Positions 1-6,440 of a DNA stretch of 12,182 bases are shown piece after piece. Source of the stretch: Chloracidobacterium sp. UBA7659 (GTDB lineage Bacteria; Acidobacteriota; Blastocatellia; Pyrinomonadales; Pyrinomonadaceae); assembly GCA_002483395.1 (NCBI GenBank), contig DLHV01000135.1, positions 20,952-33,133 on the forward strand, written 5' to 3'. The position numbers and the translations under genes were made by a program. Each line of letters opens with the position of its first letter. The first letter of the stretch is position 1. Under the pieces are notes generated by a model. That model saw only the letters and a program-made list of their open reading frames with translations. It was not told where the DNA came from and made no database searches.

Positions 1-158
1 ACATCGTTGCCGACGGAACGCCCGAAGCCGCTCGGAGAATTGAAAGAGTTTTAACCACCGACCCCGGCATGGGCATCATCCGCCACGCCGACGCGGGTTA
101 CGATGAGGCTATTGAGTTCGCGAACAAAAATGATGTTAGGATTCCGATGGAGCGATAA
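1..158 (+). CDS. hutU: Urocanate hydratase, C-terminal end (partial, begins outside window)
   Basis: This is the last 51 codons of an open frame that enters from the left edge (first full codon at 3) and ends at TAA 156-158. The peptide contains [20 protein letters not shown] followed by a [20 protein letters not shown] stretch and ends IPMER. That is the conserved C-terminus of urocanase, the NAD-dependent cytosolic enzyme that hydrates urocanate to imidazolone propionate, step 2 of histidine degradation. The catalytic core lies outside the window. A pentapeptide-repeat gene starts 3 bases after the stop and uses a GGAG within the last hutU codons (149-152) as its likely ribosome-binding site, so the two are probably co-transcribed and coupled. 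A second, broken copy of this same end lies at 2378-2551. Confidence 0.88.
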   Translation, partial: IVADGTPEAARRIERVLTTDPGMGIIRHADAGYDEAIEFANKNDVRIPMER

Positions 159-161
159 GTG

Positions 162-1880
162 ATGTCAAGAGCCTGTTTTGTTCACGAAAGCATTATCGGT
201 GATATACCAAAGTCATTTGTAAGAACAAATGTTTGTAAGGACTTGCCAGCGGAGTTTGAGCATGATGGAAACGCATATTGTGTATTGCATTATCCACGCG
301 CCCATAAAGATTCCGATACTGATTTTCTCAATGTAGTCCAAGCCAAATTGAATAAGCTCGAGTTTGATTTCAGTTATACATATATTACAAGTGCCGCTAC
401 CTTTTTCGCTAAGACTTTTCCCGGGCCGGTAATTCTTATGAATGCCACCTTTGATTGCCGTGCAACATTCATTAACAACAAATACGAATATCCCATATCG
501 TTTGAGAACGCAAACTTTTTACAGGACGTTGATTTCTCAAGAGCCGTATTTAGTCAAGGAGTGCGGTTTTCCGGAGCCATTTTCAAAGGCAAGGCATTAT
601 TTCAACATGTTGTATTCGGAGAAGGAACCGATTTTAGTACCGCAGTTTTTGAATCGTGGGCTGATTTTGATGTTGCAATCTTTCTGGATACGGCAGGATT
701 TGTAAGGTCTCATTTTAAGAGCGAGGCAGTTTTTAGACATGCTGCATTTTTAGGATCGATCCATGATTTTGGCAAAGCTAGATTCGATGGGCTGACTGAT
801 TTCATGTCGGCAATATTTTTTGGCGAAATACACTTCCGTAACGCAAAATTTGATTCATGGTGCATATTTTCCTACGTTATTTTCTTGCAGCCCACGTATT
901 TTGATTCAGCTTCTTTTAGTAAAACCACACAATTCTTTTTTACAAACTTTTGCTCGGGAGTAAATTTCGATAACGCATCGTTCCCAGAAACTGCGAAGGT
1001 TGAATTTGAGCAAACCCAGCTTTTCGGCATAGCAAGTTTCAACAACACAATCATAAGCGGTTTTGTTACATTTTCAGGAAAGGCAGCCCAAACAGTATTT
1101 CTTCCCGAATCTAGACGATCTGATTCTAAATCAAGAATCGAACGAAAACGCGTTGAGGTAAGTGAAGAACTTAAGAAGAGAAATGTTAAGAACGAGATTC
1201 CAACTTTCGATGAGGAATATTTTGATGCGGTTCTGGTTTTGCAAAATATCCAGCTAGAAAAACCGGAACGAATGTCCTTCTACCGAGTTAGTCTGCGTCC
1301 TGCTTGGTTTATCAATGCAGACGCTCGGAAGATGATATTTACGGATGTTACTTGGCAGAACTGCGTATCAGACCTCCGCAATAAAAACATTGAATCGGAA
1401 GTGAGGGACTTTGGGGATCAGGAAAGCGAACCTAGGCGTCTGCTTGAAATAGCTGTCAGCCAATTAGCGGTAAACGCTGAGGAAAACAATCGATATGATG
1501 AAGCATCTAGATTTCGGTACATGGCCGCTGAAATCAGACGTATTGAAGATTGCAAGACTCATAACATCTCTCGTATTCTTTCTTGGTTATACAAATGGAC
1601 GAGCGGTTACGGTGAAAGTTGGAGTTGGGCAGCATTGGTTCTAATCGGGATCTGGTTCGGTTTCGGATTGATTTATTGGCTGTTTGGTGAATTCTATTCC
1701 GAAATTCCACAGAACTTTTATCAATCGCTTGGTTACAGTTCGCTGGTAATGCTGCTGCAAAAGCCCGAACCGCGTCCTTTGTCGAACCTGACATTTACTT
1801 TATACATTCTCGAAACGATTTTCGCACCGTTGCAAGCGGCGTTGCTGGCTTTGGCGATTCGGCGGAAGTTTATGCGATAG
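162..1880 (+). CDS. Pentapeptide-repeat membrane protein with N-terminal Cys/His motif and C-terminal channel-like segment
   Basis: The protein is 572 residues from ATG 162. ATG 162 is preferred over GTG 159 because GGAG at 149-152 sits 9 nt before it. Order of parts: an N-terminal Cys/His set (about C5, H8, C25, C40, H43) that could bind a metal; a long array of F-x-x-A-x-F pentapeptide units at about 90-310 (ANF, DFSRAVF, FSGAIF, DFSTAVF, KFDSW), expected to form a right-handed beta helix; a charged linker (320-345); a helical LAVNAEENNRYDEASRFRYM-type segment at 435-462; and membrane segments near 488-508 and 542-567 flanking a hydrophobic loop (518-535). The last part resembles the two-helix ion-channel tails of other pentapeptide proteins. 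Substrate and role are unknown. The gene is clearly richer in A+T than hutU and the other neighbours, which suggests acquisition. Its 3' end is repeated in decayed form at 2209-2343. Confidence 0.8.
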   Translation: MSRACFVHESIIGDIPKSFVRTNVCKDLPAEFEHDGNAYCVLHYPRAHKDSDTDFLNVVQAKLNKLEFDFSYTYITSAATFFAKTFPGPVILMNATFDCRATFINNKYEYPISFENANFLQDVDFSRAVFSQGVRFSGAIFKGKALFQHVVFGEGTDFSTAVFESWADFDVAIFLDTAGFVRSHFKSEAVFRHAAFLGSIHDFGKARFDGLTDFMSAIFFGEIHFRNAKFDSWCIFSYVIFLQPTYFDSASFSKTTQFFFTNFCSGVNFDNASFPETAKVEFEQTQLFGIASFNNTIISGFVTFSGKAAQTVFLPESRRSDSKSRIERKRVEVSEELKKRNVKNEIPTFDEEYFDAVLVLQNIQLEKPERMSFYRVSLRPAWFINADARKMIFTDVTWQNCVSDLRNKNIESEVRDFGDQESEPRRLLEIAVSQLAVNAEENNRYDEASRFRYMAAEIRRIEDCKTHNISRILSWLYKWTSGYGESWSWAALVLIGIWFGFGLIYWLFGEFYSEIPQNFYQSLGYSSLVMLLQKPEPRPLSNLTFTLYILETIFAPLQAALLALAIRRKFMR

Positions 1881-1953
1881 GCAGAAACGCGAGTGTGAAC
1901 GAGCGTGCCCAACGCCGAAATGTAACACGCTTCCTCACGGTCGCGTTTCCGCC
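1880..1953 (+). repeat. REP-like imperfect inverted repeat after the pentapeptide gene
   Basis: Two 28-nt arms, 1880-1907 and the reverse complement of 1926-1953, match at about 22 of 28 positions around an 18-nt loop, beginning at the last base of the TAG stop. Each arm carries a GGC(A/G)GAAACGCGA core and ends near GAGCGTG or AAGCGTG. The same unit recurs as a single arm directly after the hutG-like stop (9785-9814), so it belongs to a dispersed extragenic repeat family. The folded form could also stabilise the 3' end of the transcript. Confidence 0.6.
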
Positions 1954-1978
1954 CCGATCGATTCCGACGGGTTTTTTT
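1953..1978 (+). terminator. Possible intrinsic terminator (short GC stem plus seven T)
   Basis: CCCG at 1953-1956 can pair with CGGG at 1968-1971, followed at once by seven T residues (1972-1978). The stem is only 4 bp, so on its own it is weak, but it sits just past the 28-nt inverted repeat and downstream of the pentapeptide gene, where a terminator is expected. Confidence 0.35.
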
Positions 1979-1981
1979 ATA

Positions 1982-2172
1982 AATTGCCGTCTGCTTCAGC
2001 TGACGACAAAAAGATGGGCTGAGAAAGGGCTTTAGCCGAATCTAAATAAGAAGCATAAATCCTCTCGGCTTTAGCTAAAGCGAAAAGGATGGTTTGATAT
2101 TTTGGTCATAGTTCGGCTAAAGCCCTATTTTTATTCTGTTTCGAGTTCCGTCAGCTAAAGCAGACGGCAATT
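1982..2172. mobile_element. 191-bp MITE-like nested palindrome
   Basis: The outer arms 1982-2005 and 2149-2172 are 24-nt inverted repeats with one mismatch (AATTGCCGTCTGCTT then C or T, then AGCTGACG). Inside them, 2026-2040 (AGGGCTTTAGCCGAA) is perfectly repeated inverted at 2112-2126. At the centre is a perfect 14-nt palindrome GCTTTAGCTAAAGC (2068-2081), extended by ATCCT/AGGAT arms (2059-2063 and 2086-2090). All three layers share the core CTTTAGC. There is no coding capacity. The symmetry and size fit a non-autonomous miniature element or a large extragenic palindrome. No clear target-site duplication is visible, and no transposase is present in the window. Confidence 0.65.
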
Positions 2173-2208
2173 CAATTTCTTGCAATACTCTAGTAGAAAA
2201 GTAGTTAA

Positions 2209-2343
2209 GCGACCTTGCAGCACATTGAATACCGCAAACCGCTGACAGGTTGGGGCGAACTTTGGATAATCCTGGAAAAGATACTCGCACCGTTGCAAGC
2301 GGCATTGTTGGCGTTGGCGATTCGGAGGAAGTTTATGCGATGA
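2209..2343 (+). pseudogene. Decayed 3' end of a second pentapeptide/channel gene
   Basis: The frame 2209-2343, opened by a TAA at 2206-2208, encodes 44 residues ending APLQAALLALAIRRKFMR and TGA. It aligns without gaps to the last 44 residues of the intact pentapeptide protein, with 25 identities including the final 18 in a row. Over the last 57 bases the four sense-codon changes are all synonymous (GCG/GCA, CTG/TTG, GCT/GCG, CGG/AGG). The body of this gene, including all pentapeptide repeats, is absent, and the MITE-like palindrome lies just upstream. It is therefore the leftover C-terminal membrane helix of a related gene and not a functional CDS. Confidence 0.75.
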
Positions 2344-2378
2344 CATTGAACATTCGACATTAAGCATTCAAGATTCTA
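2344..2378. repeat. Degenerate 7-nt periodic tract (CATTNNN x4 plus GATTNNN)
   Basis: After the TGA at 2341-2343, CATT recurs every 7 bases (2344, 2351, 2358, 2365) and GATT follows at 2372. Each is followed by a variable, mostly A-rich triplet. The tract fills exactly the gap between the pentapeptide remnant and the hutU remnant. It has no coding role that can be seen. Confidence 0.45.
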
Positions 2379-2551
2379 TGGGCATCGTCGCCGACTGCAT
2401 GTCCGAAGCCGCCCGCCGCATCGAACGCATACTAACGACCGATCCGGGAACGGGCGTCATTTGACACGTCGATGCAGGTTCTGAGGAAGCGATCGAATTT
2501 GCTGAGAAGAATGCTGTGAAGATCCCGATGTGGGATCAGGGCTGCAAGTAG
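2378..2551 (+). pseudogene. Decayed 3' end of a second urocanate hydratase gene
   Basis: Translation from ATG 2378 gives [20 protein letters not shown], then TDPGTGVI, an in-frame TGA at 2462-2464, then HVDAGSEEAIEFAEKNAVKI and a short tail to TAG 2549-2551. It aligns gaplessly to the hutU C-terminus at the left edge, with 36 of 51 residues identical. The TGA replaces the Arg of the conserved IRHADAG motif. Nothing upstream resembles the rest of urocanase. Many codon differences from the intact copy are synonymous (for example GCT/GCC, ACC/ACG, CCC/CCG, GAC/GAT), so the copies diverged under selection before this one was truncated. The ATG is an internal Met codon of the old gene, not a start. 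Confidence 0.85.
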
Positions 2552-2596
2552 TAGAGCCCGCCAGGTTGGTATGATCGAAACGCAAAGTGATTGAAC

Positions 2597-2620
2597 GAGG
2601 CCGCCTTTTCAGACGACCTC
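2597..2620 (-). terminator. GAAA-capped hairpin downstream of the GNAT gene
   Basis: Read on the minus strand, GAGGTCGTCT and AGGCGGCCTC form a fully paired 10-bp RNA stem, including two G-U pairs, closed by a GAAA tetraloop. On the plus strand the two G-U pairs become C-A mismatches, so the structure is directional and suits the minus-strand transcript that ends just before it (GNAT stop at 2649). No T-run follows, so it may be a 3'-end stabiliser or a factor-dependent stop and not a classical intrinsic terminator. An 8-bp palindrome TTGGCCAA lies next to it at 2623-2630. Confidence 0.4.
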
Positions 2621-2648
2621 ACTTGGCCAAACGCATGTTTTTAGCTGA

Positions 2649-3560
2649 TCAACAAACCCTTTCGTTTCCGAGGAAGATGGTGTCATACTGGCTGACGCAT
2701 CTGAAACCGCACATTCGATAAAAAGCAAGAGCTCTTTCATTTCCCTCATTAACAAGAACGCAAATGGAATGAGCGCGTTTTAGTAGACCGGAGGTCAACT
2801 TGCTCAAACATCGTCGTCCTATTCCCGTTCCTCTTACTTCAGGGCTTGTGTATATACCCTCAAGGTAGATCATTTCGGGTGTTTCTGACTGAACATCAGC
2901 TTTAAAAACGAGCCGATCGTCCTTTACCACCACCCAAACCCGATCCTTTTCGATGCGCCTGGCACATCTTTTGAGAAATGCCGCGCGGTCCGTTTCGAGC
3001 GGGTTGATTCCGCTTTCGGCTTCCGCCATTGCTGCTTGCACAGGTGCGATCAAATCGAGGTCATCCGTTGTAGCGAGCCGCATATTCTCGTTATCACCGC
3101 GTATCTCCAACGGCTTCTTCAGTTCAAGAAGTAGCTCTCGGCAGGCAAAACGCATCGGCTGGCCGTAGTCGGCGTAGGAGTTCCAAAACTGCTCCGCCAC
3201 TTGCTCCTCAGCCATAAACATATGCAGGCGGTCGTGGATCTGAGCGGTCAGCGCCAGTTCTCGGGTAGCACCGCGGGTGCGGGCCTCGACCAGAGTGGCG
3301 TGGCCGATCAATGCAACGCCTTCCAGTCTTCCTTCTGAATTGCGGCAGCCGTAAAAAGTGCCGCGATTGAGTTCGCTAACCAATCCGTTGTCGCGGATCA
3401 TTCCCATCATGATGACCGTATGAATCGGTCGTTCCGAGAGGAATCCAAGTACTTCGTTCTTTTCCGTTTCAGCGAGTTCGCCGACTGTCAGGGTTACGTC
3501 CGGTAGTGGAAGATAGGCAGTCTCGTCCACTACGGTGTGCATCATCTGTGGTTGTAACAT
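2649..3560 (-). CDS. GNAT-family N-acetyltransferase
   Basis: The protein is 303 residues. The C-terminal half (about 158-298) is a GNAT fold: strand IYLEGIYTSPE, then the acetyl-CoA pyrophosphate loop V-R-G-T-G-I-G (R243 to G248, fitting R/Q-x-x-G-x-G/A), and a C-terminal NEGNERALAFYRMCGF segment (271-286) typical of the family. The N-terminal half (about 20-150) looks like a degenerate second acyltransferase-like domain, as in two-domain GNAT proteins. It probably moves an acetyl group from acetyl-CoA to an unknown amine. The start is supported by AAGGAG (3568-3573 on the minus strand) 7 nt upstream, and this site overlaps the stop codon of the S8 peptidase. The 11-nt gap indicates one operon with the peptidase and probable coupling. 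A functional link between the two is not evident. Confidence 0.85.
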   Translation of the reverse strand: MLQPQMMHTVVDETAYLPLPDVTLTVGELAETEKNEVLGFLSERPIHTVIMMGMIRDNGLVSELNRGTFYGCRNSEGRLEGVALIGHATLVEARTRGATRELALTAQIHDRLHMFMAEEQVAEQFWNSYADYGQPMRFACRELLLELKKPLEIRGDNENMRLATTDDLDLIAPVQAAMAEAESGINPLETDRAAFLKRCARRIEKDRVWVVVKDDRLVFKADVQSETPEMIYLEGIYTSPEVRGTGIGRRCLSKLTSGLLKRAHSICVLVNEGNERALAFYRMCGFRCVSQYDTIFLGNERVC

Positions 3561-3571
3561 AATTTTGCTCC

Positions 3572-5503
3572 TTAATTGCTGACAGCCGACATTGCCGCCG
3601 TTTGATCACCATTTAGTGCATCGTGAGATTGAGCCGCTACTCCGGCAGCCATTATGCTGTCACCGATCAACACGCCGTCGCCAATCAATACTCCGTCGCC
3701 TATGAGCACGCCGTCTCCGATCAATACTCCATCGCTCAAGAGAACGCCGTCACCGATAAGGACGCCGCAGGCAAGAAACGGAGAACCGTCGCCTATCAGT
3801 ACGCCATTGCCGGTGAGAATGGTGTCGCCGATAAGTACACCGTCACCGATCAGGACACCGTCACCGATAAGGACGCCGTCACCGATCAGTACGCCGTCGC
3901 CGATCAGCACGCCCAGTTGATAAACTCCCTGGTATTGGTTGATCAGATTCGTACCGGTCGCGTACGAGTAGCCTACGATAACCCCTTGTCCCCACGTAAT
4001 CGTCTGCCCGGCGATCGTGCTGTTTGGAGCCGGAGCGGCCGTTGTCAAAAGCGGAGAGCCAAGCGGTGTCGAAGACGTCAGGTCCTGTCTGACGATTTTT
4101 GCAAGACGCACTGCGCCGTCAACATTCAATTCTCCAGTGCCCTGTTCAAGCTGATTGGCACCGTTAATTGTCTGGGCCGTGTACATTAAAAGAGTTCTTA
4201 CGAGGTTCGGTGTTAAGTTCGGGTTAGCTTGCAGCATCAGAGCAACTGCTCCCGAAACGGCTGGCGTTGCCATTGATGTGCCTGAAAGATACATCTGGTC
4301 TCTTGAAGTATCACTGCTGACATTCGCATCCAGCAACGGGTTGTTCGTCACGAGATAATTCTCTACTCCGGGATATGCTTGAGCGTCAATTATCCTGTTG
4401 CCCGGCGCAACCAGATCAGGCTTGACCAGGTTATCGAAATGCCTGACGTCGTTCGTATCGGTATAGAAGGACCGGGTCGGGCCGCGCGAGCTGTAGGTAG
4501 TAATGACGTCATCCGAACGCGCGTCTGTGCCGTAAGTATTTACCGCTCCGACCGTGATCGCCGACGGTTCGTTGCCGGGCGAATGTATTTGGCCGTAAAT
4601 TTTGTTGCCGTTTCCGTCTTTGCCTTCGTTTCCGGAAGCCGCAACGACCACTATACCGGCATCGACCAGCCTACGGACTGCCATACAAAGAGGATCGAGC
4701 GTGTAGGTGTCAATCGCATTTGTGCCGAGGCTTAAGTTGACGACCTTGATATTGTAGGTTGTGTTCGCCCGGTTAGTGTAGATCCAGTCGAGGGCGGCTA
4801 AAATGCCGCTTATCGAACCGGTTCCCGTTCCGTTTAATACCCGCAGGTTGATTATTTTCGCATTTGAGGCAATTCCTTCATATGCACCTCCGGAGACAGA
4901 ATTATTGCCTGCCGCGATAGATGCAACGTGAGTTCCGTGACCGTATGGATCGTCGGTCCGGTTTTCTCCGGTGAAATCCTGACTGTAGATAACCCTGGTT
5001 ACATTGGAAGCATCTTTGAAACTAAAATGACCGCTGTCGATACCCGAATCAACAATGACGATTCCGATGCCGGTTCCGTCGAGCGGATTCGTGGGTACGT
5101 TCAGGTTGCGAATGCTTTCGGTGCCGGTGGTCGTCGTCATATGCCCGAGCGTTTTAACCGTGTCGTCAATCGCTATGAATTCGACGTCCAGACGACGGCT
5201 GATAGAGTCGATATCTCTTTGCTTCACTCTGTAAACCTTGAATGAAAAATTCGTAAAAGCTCTTTTCAGTTGTGCGCCCCTTCCGTTGAGGTCGGTTGTC
5301 AAATTGTTCGTCCAACTTGCGGCGGGCTTTACGATCACGTCGATAAAGTCGTTCGGCCGGACCTGTGTCATTTTCCTGGTCAGCTTTTCACTCTTTTTCT
5401 GTCTCGGAGCAGCGTTTGTCGGATGGATCGCGGCAAATGTAAACAGTGCAACGACAAAAGCGACTAAGGTGATTCGAAGTGTTCTTATTATGTGTGTGTT
5501 CAT
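3572..5503 (-). CDS. Secreted subtilisin-like S8 serine peptidase with C-terminal GVLIGD hexad repeats
   Basis: The protein is 643 residues. An N-terminal signal peptide (1-31, basic start, hydrophobic core, ending PTNAA) is followed by an I9-like propeptide region (about 50-120). The subtilisin catalytic domain spans about 140-470: Asp152 in VIVDSGID, His189 in GHGTHVAS, oxyanion Asn292 in AASGNEG and nucleophile Ser410 in SGTSMATP. All catalytic residues are present, so it should be an active exported endopeptidase. Residues 531-615 are a hexad repeat tract (separate entry), followed by a polar tail with no visible anchor or sorting motif. Start ATG 5503 has AGGAGAG (5513-5519) 9 nt upstream. 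The gene is transcribed divergently from the OmpH-like gene and leads an operon with the GNAT gene. The substrate is unknown. Confidence 0.93.
   Translation of the reverse strand: MNTHIIRTLRITLVAFVVALFTFAAIHPTNAAPRQKKSEKLTRKMTQVRPNDFIDVIVKPAASWTNNLTTDLNGRGAQLKRAFTNFSFKVYRVKQRDIDSISRRLDVEFIAIDDTVKTLGHMTTTTGTESIRNLNVPTNPLDGTGIGIVIVDSGIDSGHFSFKDASNVTRVIYSQDFTGENRTDDPYGHGTHVASIAAGNNSVSGGAYEGIASNAKIINLRVLNGTGTGSISGILAALDWIYTNRANTTYNIKVVNLSLGTNAIDTYTLDPLCMAVRRLVDAGIVVVAASGNEGKDGNGNKIYGQIHSPGNEPSAITVGAVNTYGTDARSDDVITTYSSRGPTRSFYTDTNDVRHFDNLVKPDLVAPGNRIIDAQAYPGVENYLVTNNPLLDANVSSDTSRDQMYLSGTSMATPAVSGAVALMLQANPNLTPNLVRTLLMYTAQTINGANQLEQGTGELNVDGAVRLAKIVRQDLTSSTPLGSPLLTTAAPAPNSTIAGQTITWGQGVIVGYSYATGTNLINQYQGVYQLGVLIGDGVLIGDGVLIGDGVLIGDGVLIGDTILTGNGVLIGDGSPFLACGVLIGDGVLLSDGVLIGDGVLIGDGVLIGDGVLIGDSIMAAGVAAQSHDALNGDQTAAMSAVSN
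3659..3913 (-). repeat. Coding 18-nt repeats giving GVLIGD hexads
   Basis: The tract spans residues 531-615 of the S8 peptidase. It contains 11 exact GVLIGD units, one GVLLSD and one TILTGN, arranged as seven hexads, a seven-residue spacer GSPFLAC (573-579), then six hexads. At DNA level the unit is 18 nt, with variation mostly at third codon positions (ATC/ATT/ATA, GGC/GGT/GGA), so the peptide and not the DNA is what is conserved. The spacing of I-G every six residues matches the hexapeptide rule of left-handed beta helices (three hexads per turn). About four to five turns are possible. Confidence 0.85.
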
Positions 5504-5826
5504 GTTATTTCACTCTCCTATTTGTTACCGAAACTGCACAAAAAGCCAAGAGAAACGCGGCGTTCCTCGTAATTCCTTCATCATGTTGCGTGCAACAACA
5601 ACATGATAGCTAAAACGTGGGCACTGGGGGATCCTCTTTCTGTACGAAATCGAGCGATGCTAGCATATTTTCGCATCCGAGGCACGGCGATAGCAGCTGA
5701 GGTGGTTTTGTTGCATCTTTAAGTGGAAGGCAGGTCTACTGCAAATTCGCGAAATCAGTTAGAATACGTCAGAATCAGGTTTTCTCATCTCAGCCCTTAG
5801 ACTATTTTTGAAGGAGTATTATCACA
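5504..5826. other. Divergent intergenic region between the S8 peptidase and OmpH-like genes
   Basis: No gene is visible in these 323 bases. They contain the ribosome-binding sites of both flanking genes (AGGAGAG on minus at 5513-5519; AAGGAG on plus at 5811-5816), a 9-bp inverted repeat at 5580-5607, and a candidate plus-strand -10 hexamer TAGAAT at 5760-5765 without a convincing -35. Promoters for both directions must lie here or start from here. Confidence 0.5.
5580..5607. promoter_or_regulatory. Inverted repeat, possible operator or 5'-UTR hairpin
   Basis: ATCATGTTG (5580-5588) is perfectly repeated inverted as CAACATGAT (5599-5607) with a 10-nt spacer. A competing small hairpin GTTGC-GT-GCAAC (5585-5596) overlaps the left arm. 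It lies about 80 bases upstream of the peptidase start, so it could be a regulator-binding site or a leader structure. No regulator is encoded nearby. Confidence 0.3.
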
Positions 5827-6396
5827 ATGCTTAATTTTCGTTTGGTTATCACGACCGTTTTTTTTATCGTTGTTTTTTCAATCACGGCACTTGCTCAGAC
5901 GGCTCCGGTCAAAATTGTATTGATCAATACTGCCAGCTTTTATGATGAAAAGGCGGGGATAACTAAATTAGTCAATACGGAAAAGCAGCTTAACACTGAG
6001 TTTACCGCGCAAATTAAGGCGCTGCAGGATGATAATACCAAGCTTCAAGCGATCGCCACAGAACTGCAAAATATGCAGAAACTACCTGTCGCTCCAACTG
6101 CTTATGCTGAGAAACAGGAAGAGGGCGAGCGGCTGCAACGCCAAATTGGCTACAAGAAGACCGATCTTGAAGCCGCCATTAACAAACGTCGCCAGGCTTT
6201 GATGGGTCCGATCAGCGACGACATCGGCAAAGCACTCGATGAATTTGCGAAGAAGAACGGTTATGGAGTGATTTTTGACGCCAGCAAATTGGTCGATGCG
6301 GGCTCGCTGCTTTTTCTTGCCGAAAGTGCCGATATAACCAAAGATTTTGTTGCCTTTTACAATGCTCGCACCGTGGCGGCCGCACCGCCTAAGTAA
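5827..6396 (+). CDS. OmpH/Skp-like periplasmic protein
   Basis: The protein is 189 residues. A signal peptide (hydrophobic core to about residue 21, cleavage likely after ALA before QTAPV) is followed by a beta strand VKIVLINTASFYDEKAG, corresponding to the OmpH start IAxVDxxxxF. A long charged coiled-coil segment (about 48-130, rich in Q, K and E with LQDDNTKLQAIATELQ) and a C-terminal strand/helix GYGVIFDASKLVDAG, matching the OmpH YxxVxDxxxVLYA-type ending, complete the fold. Length suits the family. Skp-type proteins are trimeric jawed holdases for outer-membrane proteins in the periplasm; function here is by family only, since it is not next to bamA or lpx genes. Start ATG has AAGGAG 10 nt upstream. 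It converges with the radical-SAM gene across 44 nt holding a weak AAGTG/CACTT stem (6417-6437). Confidence 0.85.
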   Translation: MLNFRLVITTVFFIVVFSITALAQTAPVKIVLINTASFYDEKAGITKLVNTEKQLNTEFTAQIKALQDDNTKLQAIATELQNMQKLPVAPTAYAEKQEEGERLQRQIGYKKTDLEAAINKRRQALMGPISDDIGKALDEFAKKNGYGVIFDASKLVDAGSLLFLAESADITKDFVAFYNARTVAAAPPK

Positions 6397-6440
6397 TATG
6401 AGCGATTCAGCCATCAAAGTGAATTGTTTGAACACTTCCC

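Noticed and set aside
1..2551. Integrase-type attachment sites flanking a genomic island between the two hutU 3' ends
   Set aside because: The two ends are too divergent (about 70% identity by eye) for recombinase core sites and no integrase or tRNA is present; homologous replacement is a simpler reading.
3659..3913. Regular short DNA repeats resembling a CRISPR array or minisatellite
   Set aside because: The 18-nt units are contiguous without spacers and are in frame inside the S8 peptidase, encoding GVLIGD hexads with mostly silent variation.
3623..4189. Plus-strand open frames rich in Pro/Ser/Thr or Asp/Ala/Val opposite the peptidase repeats
   Set aside because: They are antisense shadows kept open by the 18-nt periodicity of the peptidase tract; they lack ribosome-binding sites.
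5668..5682. Fifteen-base exact match TTTTCGCATCCGAGG with 10622-10636
   Set aside because: Isolated match, one copy inside the hydrolase coding region and no flanking similarity; compatible with chance.
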